Positions 1 to 11,816 of a stretch of 64,000 nucleotides of DNA are shown piece after piece; position 1 is the first letter of the stretch; each line of letters begins with the position of its first letter. The position numbers and the translations under genes were made by a program. The notes below the pieces were generated by a model. The model ran no database searches, was not told where the DNA came from, and saw nothing but the letters and a program-made list of their open reading frames with translations. The stretch is from NCBI GenBank assembly GCA_002794775.1, contig NBAY01000011.1, positions 62,001 to 126,000 on the forward strand, in the 5' to 3' direction. The stretch is from Porodaedalea pini (Eukaryota; Basidiomycota; Agaricomycetes; Hymenochaetales; Hymenochaetaceae).

Positions 1-3000
1 ATAGCGTCGGACCAGACTATCTCGATGATGATCCTATGCTTATTCAGAAGCGTGCTGACATTGCGCACTCAGCAGCGGCTCTACTGGAGAAGTGCAGTCT
101 CATCAAGTACGAACGTCAATCTGGAAAGTTTACGTCGACAGAATTGGGAAGGATTGCTTCGCACTTCTACGTCACATACAATTCGATGGCGACATACAAT
201 CAGCATCTGCGACCCACCATGTCTACGCTCGAGCTCTTCAGGGTATTTGCGCTGTCAAACGAGTTCAAGCTCATCCCGGTTCGTCAGGACGAGAAGCTCG
301 AACTTAGCAAGCTGCTCGAGCGCGTGCCTATTCCCGTGAAGGAGAGCGTCGAGGAACCAGCCGCAAAAATAAATGTCCTTCTGCAAGCCTATATCTCGCA
401 GCTGAAGCTCGATGGCTTTGCGCTTGTTGCCGATATGGTCTTTGTGCAACAATCTGCCGGTCGTATCCTTCGCGCCATGTACGAGATTTGCCTCAAACGC
501 GGGTGGGCTGTACCGACTCGCGCTGCTCTCGATCTCTGCAAGATGGTAGAGAAGCGCATGTGGGGTTCGATGACTCCGCTTCGCCAGTTCAAGGGTGTTC
601 CTGCGGAGGTTATCCGCAAAGCCGAAGGGAAGCAGTTCCCTTGGTACCGCTACTTCGACTTGACTCCGCCCGAGATTGGCGAGTTGATTGGTATTCAGAA
701 TGCCGGCAAGCTTGTTCATCGCCTTGTGCACAACTTCCCGAAGCTGCATCTTCAGGCGCAGGTTCAGCCTATTACAAGGTCACTCCTGCGCATTGACCTG
801 TCGATCACGCCTGATTTCCGCTGGGATGAAAAGATTCATGGAGGTGCTGAGCAGTTCGTGATCATGGTTGAAGATGTGGACGGCGAGATCATTCTTTTCC
901 ACGATACATTCGTCTTGAGGCAACGATATGCGGAGGACGAGCACAATGTTACGCTCACAGTACCGATGTTCGAGCCGGTACCTCCGAACTATTACATTTC
1001 GGTCGTATCAGAGCGCTGGTTACATTCGGAGACGCGTCTTCCAATTTCCTTCAAGCACTTGATATTGCCTGCAAAGTTTCCTCCTCCTACTGCTCTCCTC
1101 GACCTACAGCCTTTGCCTCTCTCTGCTCTTCACAGCAGAGAGTTCGAAAGCATATATTCATCAACGATCAAGATGTTCAACAAGATCCAGACCCAGGTTT
1201 TCCAGGCCTTATATACGACTGATGATAATGTCTTCATTGGTGCTCCTACCGGTAGCGGCAAGACCATCTGTGCCGAGTTCGCTCTCTTGCGATTGTGGTC
1301 AAAACACGATGCCCCTCGTGCAGTCTGTATTGAACCGTTCCAGGATATGGTCGATCAGCGCGTGGCTGAGTGGCGAATGAAGTTCGGTGAGCTCCAGGGT
1401 GGAAAGGAGATTGTTAGCTTGACCGGCGAGACAAGCGCAGACCTGCGCCTTCTCGAAAAGGGCGACGTCATTGTATGTACGCCGTTGCAATGGGATGTAC
1501 TCTCACGCCGGTGGAAGCAGCGGAAGAACGTGCAGAACATTGGGTTGCTCATTGCCGATGAGGTGCAACTTGTTGGCGGAGAGGTAGGGCCTACGTACGA
1601 AGTCGTGATCTCGCGAACGAGATATGTTTCTGCCCAGACGGAGATAAAGACGAGGATCGTAGCCTGCAGCGTCTCCCTTGCGAATGCTCGAGATTTGGGT
1701 GAATGGATGGGTGTGCCGAGTCATGCTATCTTCAACTTCCCACCCAGTGCTCGTCCATTGGACATGGACATCCACCTACAGAGCTTCTCCATTCCACATT
1801 TCCCGTCGCTTATGATTGCCATGTCGAAGCCGGCATACCTCGCGATCTCTGAGTACTCCTCAGTCAAACCTGTCATAATTTTCGTCCCGACTCGCAAGCA
1901 GTGCGCCATGACTGCGAACGACATCCTGATTCATGCTTCAGCGGATGGTGACGAGAACCGTTTCCTCAATATCGAGGAGTCGGACCTTCAACCTCACCTC
2001 GACCATGTCACTGATCGATCGCTGTTAGAGAACTTGAGGCATGGCGTTGGTATTTACCACGAGGCCTTAAACAAGCAGGATAAGAAGATTGTAGAACGGT
2101 TGTTCCAAGCAGGCGCGATCCAGGTTGTGGTCGCTTCGAGGGTAAGTGCATTATCTACTGTTTCTCTCCACGAGGTGCTGAACTCTGTGACAGGACGTTG
2201 CATGGAGCATTCCGCTGTCCAGCTATATGGTGATCATCATGGGCGTCCAGTATTTCGAGGGCAAGGAACATCGCTACGTCGACTATCCGGTAACAGATGT
2301 TTTGCAGATGATGGGTAAGGCGTGCCGACCATCGGAGGACGACCGTAGCCGATGTGTCTTGATGTGTCAACAGACGAGGAAGGACTTCTACAAGAAGTTC
2401 TTGAGCGAAGGGTTACCTATCGAATCCCACTTGCCGACTCACATGTTGCACGACTATTTCCTTGCGGAGATTGCTGTCAAGACCATCGAGAACAAGCAAG
2501 ATGCGATGGTTTGTCTCCATGGCCTGTCCTTTCCTCGATACAAATCCTGATGTGTATTTTTCTAGGATATCCTTACTTGGACCTACTTCTATAGACGTAT
2601 GACGCAGAACCCGAACTACTATAACTTAAGCAACGTCAGCCACCAGCATCTGTCGGATCACTTGTCGGAGCTTGTGGAAAACACGCTCAACGACCTCGTT
2701 GGTTCGAAATGTATCACTATCGGTATGTCGAATTATCGTTGCTCTGAGAATCATGCTGCTAACTTATCATCTTTAGAGGATGAAATGGACGTATCGGCAC
2801 TCAATCTTGGGATGATAGCTGCATACTACAACATTTCTTGTGAGTAATAGCGAAGCATTGGTTTGACAGCGCAACTAATATCGCTTGCAGATGTCACCGT
2901 AGAGGTCTACACGCTCTCTTTGAAGGAGCGAACAAAATTGAAAGGACTCCTCGAAGTCGTTTCTTCATCCGCAGAGTTCGAGACCATTCCAATTCGTCGC

Positions 3001-3963
3001 CACGAGGACGTCATACTTCGACGCATCTACGATCGCGTACCGGTCAAGCTTGATCGCGCGGACTTCGAGGCGCCGCACTTCAAGACCTTCCTCCTCCTCC
3101 AGGCCCACTTCTCGCGTCTACAGCTTCCTCCTGACCTCGTATCTGATCAGGCACTTGTGCTTGAGAAGGTCCTGAACTTGCTCTCGGCTTGCGTCGATGT
3201 CATGTCGTCGAACGCATGGTTGAATGCTCTCGGGGCCATGGACTTGTCGCAGATGTGTGTTCAGGCTATGTGGGAGAACGATTCTCCTTTGAAACAAATT
3301 CCACATTTCGAGCCAGAGGTATGCCTTCCAAATTACTCAATCATTTTCCATGTATCTTACCAGTATTTGGTCAGGTTGTCAAGCGCTGTCAGGAGGAGGG
3401 CGTGGAGTCGGTATATGATATTATGGACCTGGAGGATGAGAAGCGCAACCAGCTCCTACAAATGGACAATCGCCAGATGTAAGCATCTGCTCAATCTTTC
3501 GGATGGGTAAATACTGACCAAATGTTCCAGGCGTGACGTAGCTGCTTTTGTCAACTCATATCCGACATTGGAAGTCGAGTCAGAGTTCGTCAAAGGAGAT
3601 TATACAGCTGGTGCGCCCATCGTACTCCAAGTCGCGCTCTCAAGAGATGCAGACGAGGACGACGATGACGACCAGCGCGTCATCGCACCCTTCTACCCGG
3701 CTCGCAAGATGGCGAACTGGTGGCTTGTAGTCGGCGAACCAAGTACGAAACAGCTCCTGTCCATCAAGCGCGTCACAGTCAAGAAGAGCCTCGGTGTTAA
3801 GCTCGAGTTTACGCTTCCAAAGGGCCAGCATTCGCTTAAACTCTACGTCATTTGCGACTCGTACATGGGTGCAGACCACGACATAAAGCTGGACCCTATT
3901 GATGTTGCGGAAGGGGAAGACAGTGACGAAGACATGGACAGCGACGAGGAGATGTCGGAGTGA
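1..3963 (+). CDS. BRR2: Pre-mRNA splicing helicase BRR2 (U5 snRNP 200-kDa), 5'-truncated by the window edge
   Basis: ATP-dependent Ski2-like RNA helicase that unwinds U4/U6 during spliceosome activation in the nucleus. The frame is open from base 3, so the start lies upstream. Visible order: winged helix and Sec63 unit of the first cassette (with [34 protein letters not shown]), then the second helicase cassette with Walker A (GAPTGSGKT, about 1240-1265) and motif II DEVQ (about 1558), then the second Sec63 unit with the C-terminal segment [15 protein letters not shown] and an acidic tail. Seven exons; introns 2143-2193, 2509-2565, 2723-2776, 2840-2890, 3319-3374 and 3479-3530 all close in phase. 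The [20 protein letters not shown] linker and the second Sec63 match BRR2 better than ASCC3 or MER3. Motif II of the second cassette is DEVQ instead of DExH, in line with this cassette being the catalytically weak one in BRR2 (family knowledge). Confidence 0.95.
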
Positions 3964-4300
3964 TTACCAATATCGCGCTAGGGCTGGCTGTTATTTTCTC
4001 TATCTTGCTCATGTATTATTTTTATTCGTTGACTACTAGCTACTGCTTTGCGACTTGTAATCCTGACTTAATTGCAATTTTTCCACGGTCGACTAGCCGA
4101 CTGTACGGACATTAATATTGTAATTGCAAAGTTAATTTGTGAGTTGCGGAGCGCGGCTGCAAACGTTTCCTTTATGCGCTCAGCGCAACAACGTCATCGG
4201 GCCAGTCCCAGGTGTCCTTTGTTCTCCACACATTTCGTTCGGCACACTTGCCTTTTACTCCTTGAGGGACGCGGTCGAGGACGTTCGGGTCGTCTCCAGC
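3964..4300. other. Intergenic: BRR2 3' end and upstream region of the next gene
   Basis: AT-rich after the BRR2 stop (runs around 4000-4080), then more GC-rich towards 4300. An open frame crosses part of it, but it has no family match and overlaps the next gene out of frame. I see no gene. Confidence 0.5.
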
Positions 4301-5218
4301 ATGCCTGCTTTCTGGCGAGCAGGTATCTTGTTGTGCTTATACCGGATGCGCACAGAAGACTGACTGGAGACTCGCTTGCAGAAGGAAGCCAAAACGGCAT
4401 ACCTACTCCGACTTCGCGCACTCTTCAAGCCCGCGCCGAGTCCTCTTCTGAAGCTGCTGCTCTTCACGGGTGCGTACTGCTCAGTCTTACGCTCATTCTC
4501 AACTGGTCCATTTCTCAACTCATCTTTCGATGTCTATCTCAGCCAAAAGGCGTTGACGCCCATCATCGCGGGGACTATATCTGGGACGTGCATTGCCGTC
4601 GCCTGGCTCGTGGCGCTCATTGTCATCCTTCTGAAACGCCATCGGCGAAAAAAGCGGTACAAGAAGGTCGGGCAGGCGGACAAAGCGGCGGAAGAGCGCC
4701 GTGCGGCCGAGTTCATCGTCCCGCCGGACCCAGCGGTGCTGGAGGGAAGTTACAAGCCAGGTGAACGGATTATCCTCGAGGAAAAGCGACGATGGTGGAA
4801 GGGAAGGCGAAGAGCAAACTCGAAATCAGGAAGTAAGGAAAAGGGCAAGGAGAGGGCAACAGCTCCCAGAAGGCCAAGAGCTGGGCCTGCACCTAGACCA
4901 AAGCCCCGAAACGAGCGTGCGGATGGTCGGGCCACTCGGTCTGGTTACACACGGAATAGCGAGGCCAGTATCCCTGAGGAAGAAATGGAATATCCGCCTC
5001 ATCCGCCCTTCCATCGGCTATCGACTATCATGTCCGTAGCAGACCCCCAGCGATCTCTGGACAGAATTCCACCCCCCGTGCCCCCAAAGAATGATATTGC
5101 TGGACGTGAGGACTTTAGGGATATAGATTTTGCTGCTTCCGATAACCACCCTCAAATGCTGGCCCCTGCGGACCCCAGCCATGCGCGAGCGCATAGCTAC
5201 CCACCTTCGCGTGTTTAA
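4301..5218 (+). CDS. Single-pass membrane protein with long basic, Pro-rich cytosolic tail (unknown function)
   Basis: Three-exon model 4301-4322, 4382-4469, 4543-5218 (261 aa); phases close and the length is a multiple of three. A short Ser/Thr-rich N-terminal region (TPTSRTLQARAESSSEAAA) is followed by one transmembrane helix (about residues 40-63, LTPIIAGTISGTCIAVAW...ALIVILL) and immediately by a strongly basic stop-transfer stretch (KRHRRKKRYKK). The tail is rich in K/R, P, E and S and ends in a proline-rich segment (IPPPVPPKN). No cleavable signal peptide is seen, so the topology would be a signal-anchor type. The layout resembles the many fungal one-TM surface or sensor proteins, but I recognise no domain. 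The start is the least certain part: ATG 4301 leads into a good GT donor, but an upstream exon is possible. Confidence 0.6.
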
Positions 5219-5458
5219 TAATGTTTACTGTATGTCCACCACTCTTCAAATTACTCAGTAGACCTATCAATTTGCCCACAGACGAATGCTCTATGATCAC
5301 TTCTATCTTTATTCCGGACGTTATCTCGCATCGTACATCTTGCTTTACATTGGAGGATAAAATTTGTTGTAATTCAGACATACTAGGATCTCGCTTGAAT
5401 GCGTATTTAACAGATGGTAATATTCGACCACGTCGTTTTTTAAGTCCTACAGGCCTTC

Positions 5459-8400
5459 TTAATCACAGTATGCGCCAACGTTCGCCGGCTGAACCAAGAC
5501 TTGTCAGAGGAGAGAATGATGGAAACACTTCGGCACAATCTGCTTACTGCGACATCTCGAGCGTAGCGCAACAGCACGCCCCTCGTCACCTTGAGCGGAT
5601 GTTCGGTCGCTTCCCATTCCTTTTGGCGCTGAACCTTCGTCTCTTTATCTACCTGCCAGTCGATTGACCGCGTCTTTGCGTCAACAACGATCTTGTCACC
5701 ATCGTGTACCAGAGCAATCGATCCGCCGACTTGGGCCTCGGGCACGACATGACCTGCAAAAAAAAAGTAATAGTTGCAATAAAACACAAACTCGACGAAC
5801 GAGAAGCGCTTGAGCGGGGTTGTCTGTTACCTATGATGAACCCATGCGACGCGCCGCTGAATCGACCATCTGTGATCAAACAGGTAGACGAGCCAAGCCC
5901 TGCGCCAATTATCGCGCCCGTCGGTCCTTATACACAAGCGTTATTAGCTTATTGAAATGCTCTGAAAATGCGACAGCTTACCCAACATCTAAGCCAAAAA
6001 TGATTGCAAGCGAAGAAATGGTCAGAATTTAGCACAAGGTGCACGCCCACAGGACTTTACCTCCGGCATCCCAGGCGCGCCTTTCGGTCCTTGGTATCTA
6101 AATATTACGACAGTTCCCGGCTTGATCTCACCTGCAGCGAGCGAAGGGTAGAAATCGTCTATTCTGGTGATTGAGGGCGTGATAAGCAACTCCTATACTC
6201 GGAACAATGTCCCGCAAGAACTGACGAGTCAAAGCATTTCGCAACTCCCTATAGAACCAGGTCAGAAAACTCCATTTTTCCTACCCAAAAGCACACCTTA
6301 CCTCGAAGTGAAGACCCTCTTTACCCGTTAATTTCGCTACGGCAGTCCCAGGGCAGAGACTTCCCCTTAAAATCGTGAGATGGCCCGTCCGCTTGATGGG
6401 ATTCTCTAGCGGCCTGACGACATCTTGCGTTTCGAATTGCAGCTCAGGGACGTCTGCAAGGTTCTCCGCCAAGGTCTTCCCCGTGACAGTCATCTGGCTG
6501 CCGTCAAGGAGATCGGTATGGGCCAAAAGATATTTCATCACAGCCGGAATTCCACCCGCTTTATGCAAGTCTTCCATATAGTACTTTCCAGACGGCCTAG
6601 AAAAACGAGATTGGCATCAATTACATGGTAGGAAGTCAGTTGGAAGCCTTTCACTTGAGATCGGCTAAGAACGGTGTACGATCGGCTATTTCTTGGAAGT
6701 CGTCAATAGCCAGAGAAATATCCGCTGCCCTCGCTATCGCTAGAAGATGGAGAACCTGAGAGGAGGTCGTTTCAATTCTAGCAGGGCTCATGCGAACCGA
6801 AGGGCCGGAACGTACGGAATTGGTGGAGCCTCCTATAACATTGACTACAGCGATGGCGTTTAAGAACGACTTTCGCGTGAGGATGTCCCTAGACGCATCC
6901 GCCGCGCCGTCAAATCGAATTCTCCTTCCTTAAGACATGCGAGCGCCGAACCTTGGTTTAAGATCCTTCTGCAGAAGAATCTTCATGTACTTTGCTGCCT
7001 TTCTGCATTCTTGCAACTTTTCTGAAGACGAAGAGACGTAACGTATCAGACAATAATTTTCTATACGTAGCACTTTGTTAGAAAGGCGACTGACCCGGAT
7101 ACACGGCTGGAATTCCAGAAGAATATGGTAGAGACATCCCGAGGACCTCCAGAGCCGTGCTCATTGTATTCGCTCTAGTATCCTCGATTAACCTTCTGAT
7201 TGTCTGAAAGAAGCGGGTTAGCTTACGTATACATGCCTCCGCAAGCACCAGCACCGGGGCATGCGTGTCGTACGACGTCGTATCTCTCTTCGTCTGTGAT
7301 CTTTCCGACGGTGTATGCACCTGCCATTGGGAGCACCGTGAAGAAAAACAGAAACATTTATCCAAAAATTGTAGCAGGCTTACCAAAAGATTCAAAGGCG
7401 TCGTTTATGTTCACGGGCTCGCCCTTCTTGAACCCAAGGGCGGGGCAATCCTTATGTCGTACTCCTGCCTGAATAGTTCCACCATAAACCAAGATGGTAG
7501 GTCGATTATGGCGAACGGCAGCCATGAGACAGCCGGGCATGTTCTTATCACACCCTGGTATCGCAATGTTTCCGTCATAGTGTTGTGCCTAGAATGGGAC
7601 ATGTTAGAGACGCATGCCAAAAGGCTAAATAAATCTTACCATGACAACCTACAGTACATTCATCGTTCAGCTCTTCACGCGGAAAGCCTGCATTTACGAA
7701 ATGACATACGGACTCGATTGAATCTGCGATCAGATCCCTGCTCGGAAGACTTCGAGATACTCATGTCTGGCAGCTGTTTCCAATAGTAGAGATACACAGC
7801 TTACGAGTAGCGCATGCCTACCAAAGTTACTTTCAGCAATATTCTCAATTAGCTGGCATATAACGAACCGTCATTTCCTTGCGTTATGCCGTCGCTGTCA
7901 AAATGGAATGAGCCGTTTACTGTCGCCAGTGTATACCCCCCAGTGCCTCACCTAACTCCGATAGTATTGAAGGTCAAACCCACAAGGCCCTCGTCTATGC
8001 AGCCCTTCTTTACTTCCCTTGCAAGATCAAGCTACATCCCTTACCATCAAAGATCGCATGCAACAGACGGAACAACTTGATACATACCAAGTGATTATTG
8101 CAGGGATTACCTGCAAGTGAGCATTTCGAATGTAAGCAAGAGCGCTGGGAGTTTCTGGCTCAGGAAATTCTAACCTTCCCACCAGATGGGAGAAATGCCG
8201 ATCTAGCAAAGTAAGTCGTTTGGTGATCTGCGTCATGATCATTTCAATCCATTTCTCTCACCTGTGCCTTCTCCATGTCCTCCTCTGACAAACCGGCGGC
8301 ATAAACTGTATGGAATGTAAATTCAAGCTCATCTTCCCAAACATTCGCGTGGCTTACGCATAGCCTGTGCACCTCCGAAAGTCTAGTGGGATTTGGGAGC

Positions 8401-8648
8401 AGAGTCAGTCTACATTTCATTGGCACTGGCAGACTAATATTTCGTACTTTGTTTTGGGTCCTGGTCATTCGGCGATCTCAATTACAAACAAAAAGAAAAC
8501 CAGGATTCAACATACAGATGGCTCGATATCTTGTTTAATCGCAATCCATTTGCACCTGGCTTTGCGATGCTGTGACTGAGAAGGTTCGAAGTCATTTCGA
8601 GCCGTATGGAGTTTGTAAGATGACTCACATCTGGACGTCTGTAGACAT
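5459..8648 (-). CDS. ILV3: Dihydroxy-acid dehydratase (ILVD/EDD family), about 25 exons with microexons
   Basis: Fe-S dehydratase of branched-chain amino-acid synthesis (2,3-dihydroxy-acid to 2-oxo-acid) or a paralogue acting on a related sugar acid. Reading the minus strand from ATG 8648-8646 and splicing at GT/AG gives a collinear protein: [28 protein letters not shown] (first cluster Cys), [22 protein letters not shown] (second Cys), [17 protein letters not shown] (third Cys), [70 protein letters not shown] and the ending NVGAYCD, stop 5461-5459. No in-frame stop or frameshift is needed. I count 24 introns in 3.2 kb and exons as short as 7 nt (5982-5988), 9 nt (7640-7648) and 13 nt (7805-7817, 8448-8460). 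The N terminus [19 protein letters not shown] has no evident mitochondrial presequence, unlike classical Ilv3, so the gene symbol marks the family rather than proven function. Confidence 0.9.
5982..5988 (-). other. 7-nt microexon of the dehydratase gene
   Basis: On the minus strand the order is ...ATGCCGGAG, intron GTAAAG...GGCTTAG, ATGTTGG, intron GTAAGC...GTATAAG, GACCGACGGG. It encodes Met-Leu plus the first base of Gly. Without it the invariant PGMPEML motif of the family is lost and the phase does not close. Confidence 0.85.
7640..7648 (-). other. 9-nt microexon of the dehydratase gene
   Basis: Codes Val-Val-Met between [11 protein letters not shown] and [15 protein letters not shown]. 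The upstream intron runs GTATGT...ACTGTAG and the downstream one GTAAGA...ATTCTAG. Yeast Ilv3 has the equivalent residues directly before AQHYDANI. Confidence 0.85.
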
Positions 8649-9312
8649 GTTGAGCTACTCGAGCAAAAAGGCGACGATTTAATTCGATGTGAAGGTTCTT
8701 TAGACTCGGGCGTCAAGATATGAATGAACAGGAGGTCCAGTGCTTTTAAGTGCATCCTCGAGAGCTTTCGGCCCGACGGCATGACGGAAAAAGGTCATGG
8801 GTCAGCGACTCAGCGGATATCAAAATGCGTTCTTCACGATTGGCAAGCAAGAAATTATGAGCCGCAGAGACACCTGAAGTGTATTGACTGTTATTGACTG
8901 TCATGCAGAGACAAAGCCGTGCAAGCACTCGAGGCCCGGAAGAGGACGAGAAAGACGAGATGTCCAAAAGAGGCAACCAGGTTCAGAGTTTGAGTTAGCA
9001 GTCCGCCGCGGCTTCGATCTGAACCTGACTTCGACTCTCATGCAATCATCCGTGGCGGACACGAGTTCTAGTCTGGCCCTTATACTCATGAGACACTCTC
9101 AAACAGAGCTAAATGTAGCTCTCTGGGGTCCTTTGTTTGTCTCACTTGTCCCTGCAGTTTGCTTCCGACTCGAGTGTGCTAGTACACCTTTATAAACTGT
9201 GCCCTTGATTGCTAGCGGACTCCGTATGTCCTTGTCTAGTGCCTGAGCTTGGGTCTTAATTGCTTTTCAAGTTTACTACACACCGTTCTGCTCTTTCCTC
9301 TCAGTAAAGAGA
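8649..9312. promoter_or_regulatory. Divergent intergenic region between the dehydratase and FAD monooxygenase genes
   Basis: 664 bp between two start codons pointing away from each other, so it must hold both 5' UTRs and promoters. I see no coding block with family similarity. Overlapping open frames on both strands here are short and unsupported. Confidence 0.5.
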
Positions 9313-11055
9313 ATGTCACCGAAGTTAAGAGTCGCAATATGGTATGCCTATCTTCTCCAATCGATCAACTTGACGTTTCTCAACACCTCTTTGTCAGTGG
9401 TGGTGGGATAAGCGGGCTCTGTTTGGCAGTCGCATTGTCCGAGTATGCCGACATTGACGTTCACGTTTATGAGGCGGCCGAACGCTTCAGAGAAATAGGC
9501 GCTGGCGTCATGATATGGACACGAACATGGACGATTCTTGAGCTCATGGGTCTGTCTGAAAAATTCTCGAAAATTGCACACGCTCCGCCAGATGGCTCGC
9601 TTGGTAAACTGTGGCCCATTCTTGCACTTTTCCTATGTGCTTTAATCTCATGCACTTATCTAGGCGTCGGGTTTGACTACAGAAAATCTGATCAGTCAGA
9701 AGAAGGGTTTCGTTTTCATCTTGTTGAAGTCCCTCGTGAGTTTCTACGGAACAAACCTCTCTTCTTTCGCTAATATACACGGATCGAGATGGTTGTATAC
9801 GTTTTCATCGAGCAGAGTTTCTTGACGTTTTCGTGAATAATCTTCCCGGAGGCGTCACTTCGTTTGGCAAACGCCTTCTGTCGTACACCTCTCGTGATGA
9901 CGATATTAACCTCCTTTTTCACGACGGAACTGAGGCTTTCTGCGATGTTTTGGTCGGTTGTGACGGGGTGAAGTCAGTCGTACGAAGACAGCTTTTTGAG
10001 TCGTTAACAGAAGGTGAACAAGACCTGCGTGATTTCATCGAGCCTGTCTTTACTGGCACTATCGCGTACCGTGGCCTCATACCTGCTGATTGCTTACCGA
10101 GGCACAAGGATGGGGGTGAACACAGTGTGTTGAAGAGGCCTATGATGGTACGAAACTCTGTGTCATACCTTAAGACCCTCAACTTACTGCGTTACGCCCA
10201 AATACAGTACTGTGGAAAAAGCAAGGTTGGTCTCAGCCAGAGCCGTAAAACCAGTCGAACTCAACATCATCTAGCACGTCGTCAGCTACTCTATCGCTCA
10301 AGGCAATATTGTCAATGTCATCACGTTCGCATCCGACAAGCAGAAGGAGAATACGGCATTCGAGGGTCCGTGGGTAACAGAATGCTCGAAGGATGAGCTT
10401 TTAGACTGCTACTCGAACTGGGAGCCTGAAGTTCAGTCGCTCCTGCAGGTATGCCGTAAAATGTTATAGAGAGAATACGTGCTTACCCCTAAGTGAAAAT
10501 TTAGTGTATTGAGAAACCTACAAAATGGGCTTTGCACCAGCTCAGGTCGCTGCCTACCTATGTATCGACTAATGTTGCTCTTGTCGGAGACTCTGTATGT
10601 AAAATTCCATTGGCATTATTTTCATACTGATTAATGACATTTTGCAGGCTCACGCCATGCTTCCCCACCAGGGCGCCGGGGCCGGACAAGCCATCGAGGT
10701 AGGTTTCAATGCCAATCTATTTAAAAAAAATTCTCAGCAACACGTCATTTAGGATGCATACGTGCTCGCGAAGATTCTAGGAAATCCACTTACCACCCGG
10801 CAAACACTCGCCGAGGCGCTCAAAGCATATGAGCACGTCCGTCTTCCGATGGCGAACGCGGTCCTGCAGGGATCAAGAGACTCGGGCCTGATGTACGAAT
10901 TCAACTATCCAGGGCTTGGAGAACATTACGCGGCTCTCGGCCCAGTAATCCAGAGCCAGTGGGACTGGGTGTGGGCCAGCCATCCCGATGAAGATCTTGC
11001 GAGAGGGATTGCGCATCTCGAGTCGAGTATCCAAAACTTCTCTGGAGCGGTTTGA
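9313..11055 (+). CDS. FAD-dependent aromatic monooxygenase (salicylate hydroxylase-like)
   Basis: Nine exons (9313-9341, 9398-9603, 9664-9735, 9789-10147, 10208-10225, 10275-10448, 10505-10594, 10648-10698, 10753-11055) give 433 aa with all phases closed. Group A flavoprotein hydroxylase: Rossmann GxGxxG variant (CGGGISGLCLAVALSE, about residues 10-26) and acid-terminated beta strand (VHVYEA), then RFHRAEFLDVF, the DG motif (DVLVGCDGVKSVVR) and the GD motif (NVALVGDSAHAMLPHQGAGA) that binds the FAD ribose. Length is typical of salicylate hydroxylases and 6-hydroxynicotinate 3-monooxygenases. It would hydroxylate an aromatic acid with NAD(P)H and O2 in the cytosol; the substrate cannot be told from sequence. 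The fifth exon is only 18 nt. It is divergent from the dehydratase gene. Confidence 0.9.
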
Positions 11056-11249
11056 TGTCGGAGCATCTGCGGCCGGTTCATGTGCTCTTGGTGGTACTTT
11101 TCATAGCAGGAGGATTGACTACATAGCTCAGTCACGAGAAATGGAGGAACGACTGGAACGGGTTCTATTGCTTGCGTCTGTAATTACTGCAAATGAGAGC
11201 AGGCCAAAGGTTTATAGAAGATATAAATTATAATATGACCTATATTAAG
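11056..11249. other. 3' flank of the monooxygenase gene up to tRNA-Asp
   Basis: Nothing beyond a likely 3' UTR. AT-rich stretch (tataaattataatatgacc) directly before the tRNA. Confidence 0.4.
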
Positions 11250-11333
11250 TCCCTGGTAGTATATCGGCTGAGTACACGCGCCTGTCAATGACCTTGAACG
11301 CGCGAGAGCGGGGTTCGACTCCCCGCCAGGGAG
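11250..11333 (+). tRNA. tRNA-Asp (anticodon GUC) with 11-nt intron
   Basis: The acceptor stem TCCCTGG (11250-11256) pairs with CCAGGGA (11326-11332), with discriminator G at 11333. The T arm GGGTTCGACTCCC is intact and the anticodon GTC lies at 11284-11286. The anticodon loop is interrupted right after A37 by 11 nt (11288-11298, atgaccttgaa). Removing it leaves a 73-nt tRNA with loop CTGTCAC and an ACGCGC/GCGCG stem. The position one base 3' of the anticodon is the canonical site for eukaryotic tRNA introns. A T-run at about 11352 can serve as the Pol III terminator. Confidence 0.93.
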
Positions 11334-11816
11334 CTTTCTTGTAGCTTGGGTCTTTTTTGCAGTTTTTCCTCTTTTTCACTTATTTCTAATGGGATTTGAC
11401 TAGTACTTGTGTACTTTTTGAACAAAATGCATTTGTTATCTGAAGTACCAGAGTAAGAGGTCCTTGTATGCATTTTTAAATACCACTTGTTCACTTCGGA
11501 ACTTGCTTTTATCGAGTGACGCTAGAAGTTATTTGGATGTTATGAACAATTGCTTTAGACATATTTTTTTCAGTCACTTGCGCAAGTCTGATGGTAACAT
11601 TTGTTATTTAAAAGAAATGTAAAGACCTAGTTTCCCGATTCCCTAAGCAAGAATCTCCCACCTTTGGTCTTATTTGGCAATGGTTGATTTTGTACAGTCA
11701 CAGAGTCAGCTGATCTGTAAGCTGTTGCCAATGTGGCTCTAGCAGTGTAGCACCTAGCATCAAGTGACACAACCACAACTGAAACCCCTTACCAGACCCT
11801 CACTATCAGCTTTCAA
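11334..11816. other. Intergenic, AT-rich, between tRNA-Asp and the DUF262 gene
   Basis: Contains the Pol III stop (gtcttttttgc, 11350-11360) and presumably the promoter of the DUF262 gene. No coding signal. Confidence 0.5.

Noticed and set aside
4072..4764. 230-codon open frame overlapping the membrane-protein gene
   Set aside because: It crosses the inferred introns and overlaps the transmembrane frame. Its sequence has no domain, and the alternative model gives a coherent TM plus basic tail.
5459..8648. Dehydratase locus as a frameshifted pseudogene
   Set aside because: At first the reading frames look scattered, but every break coincides with GT/AG sites that close in phase and restore family motifs.
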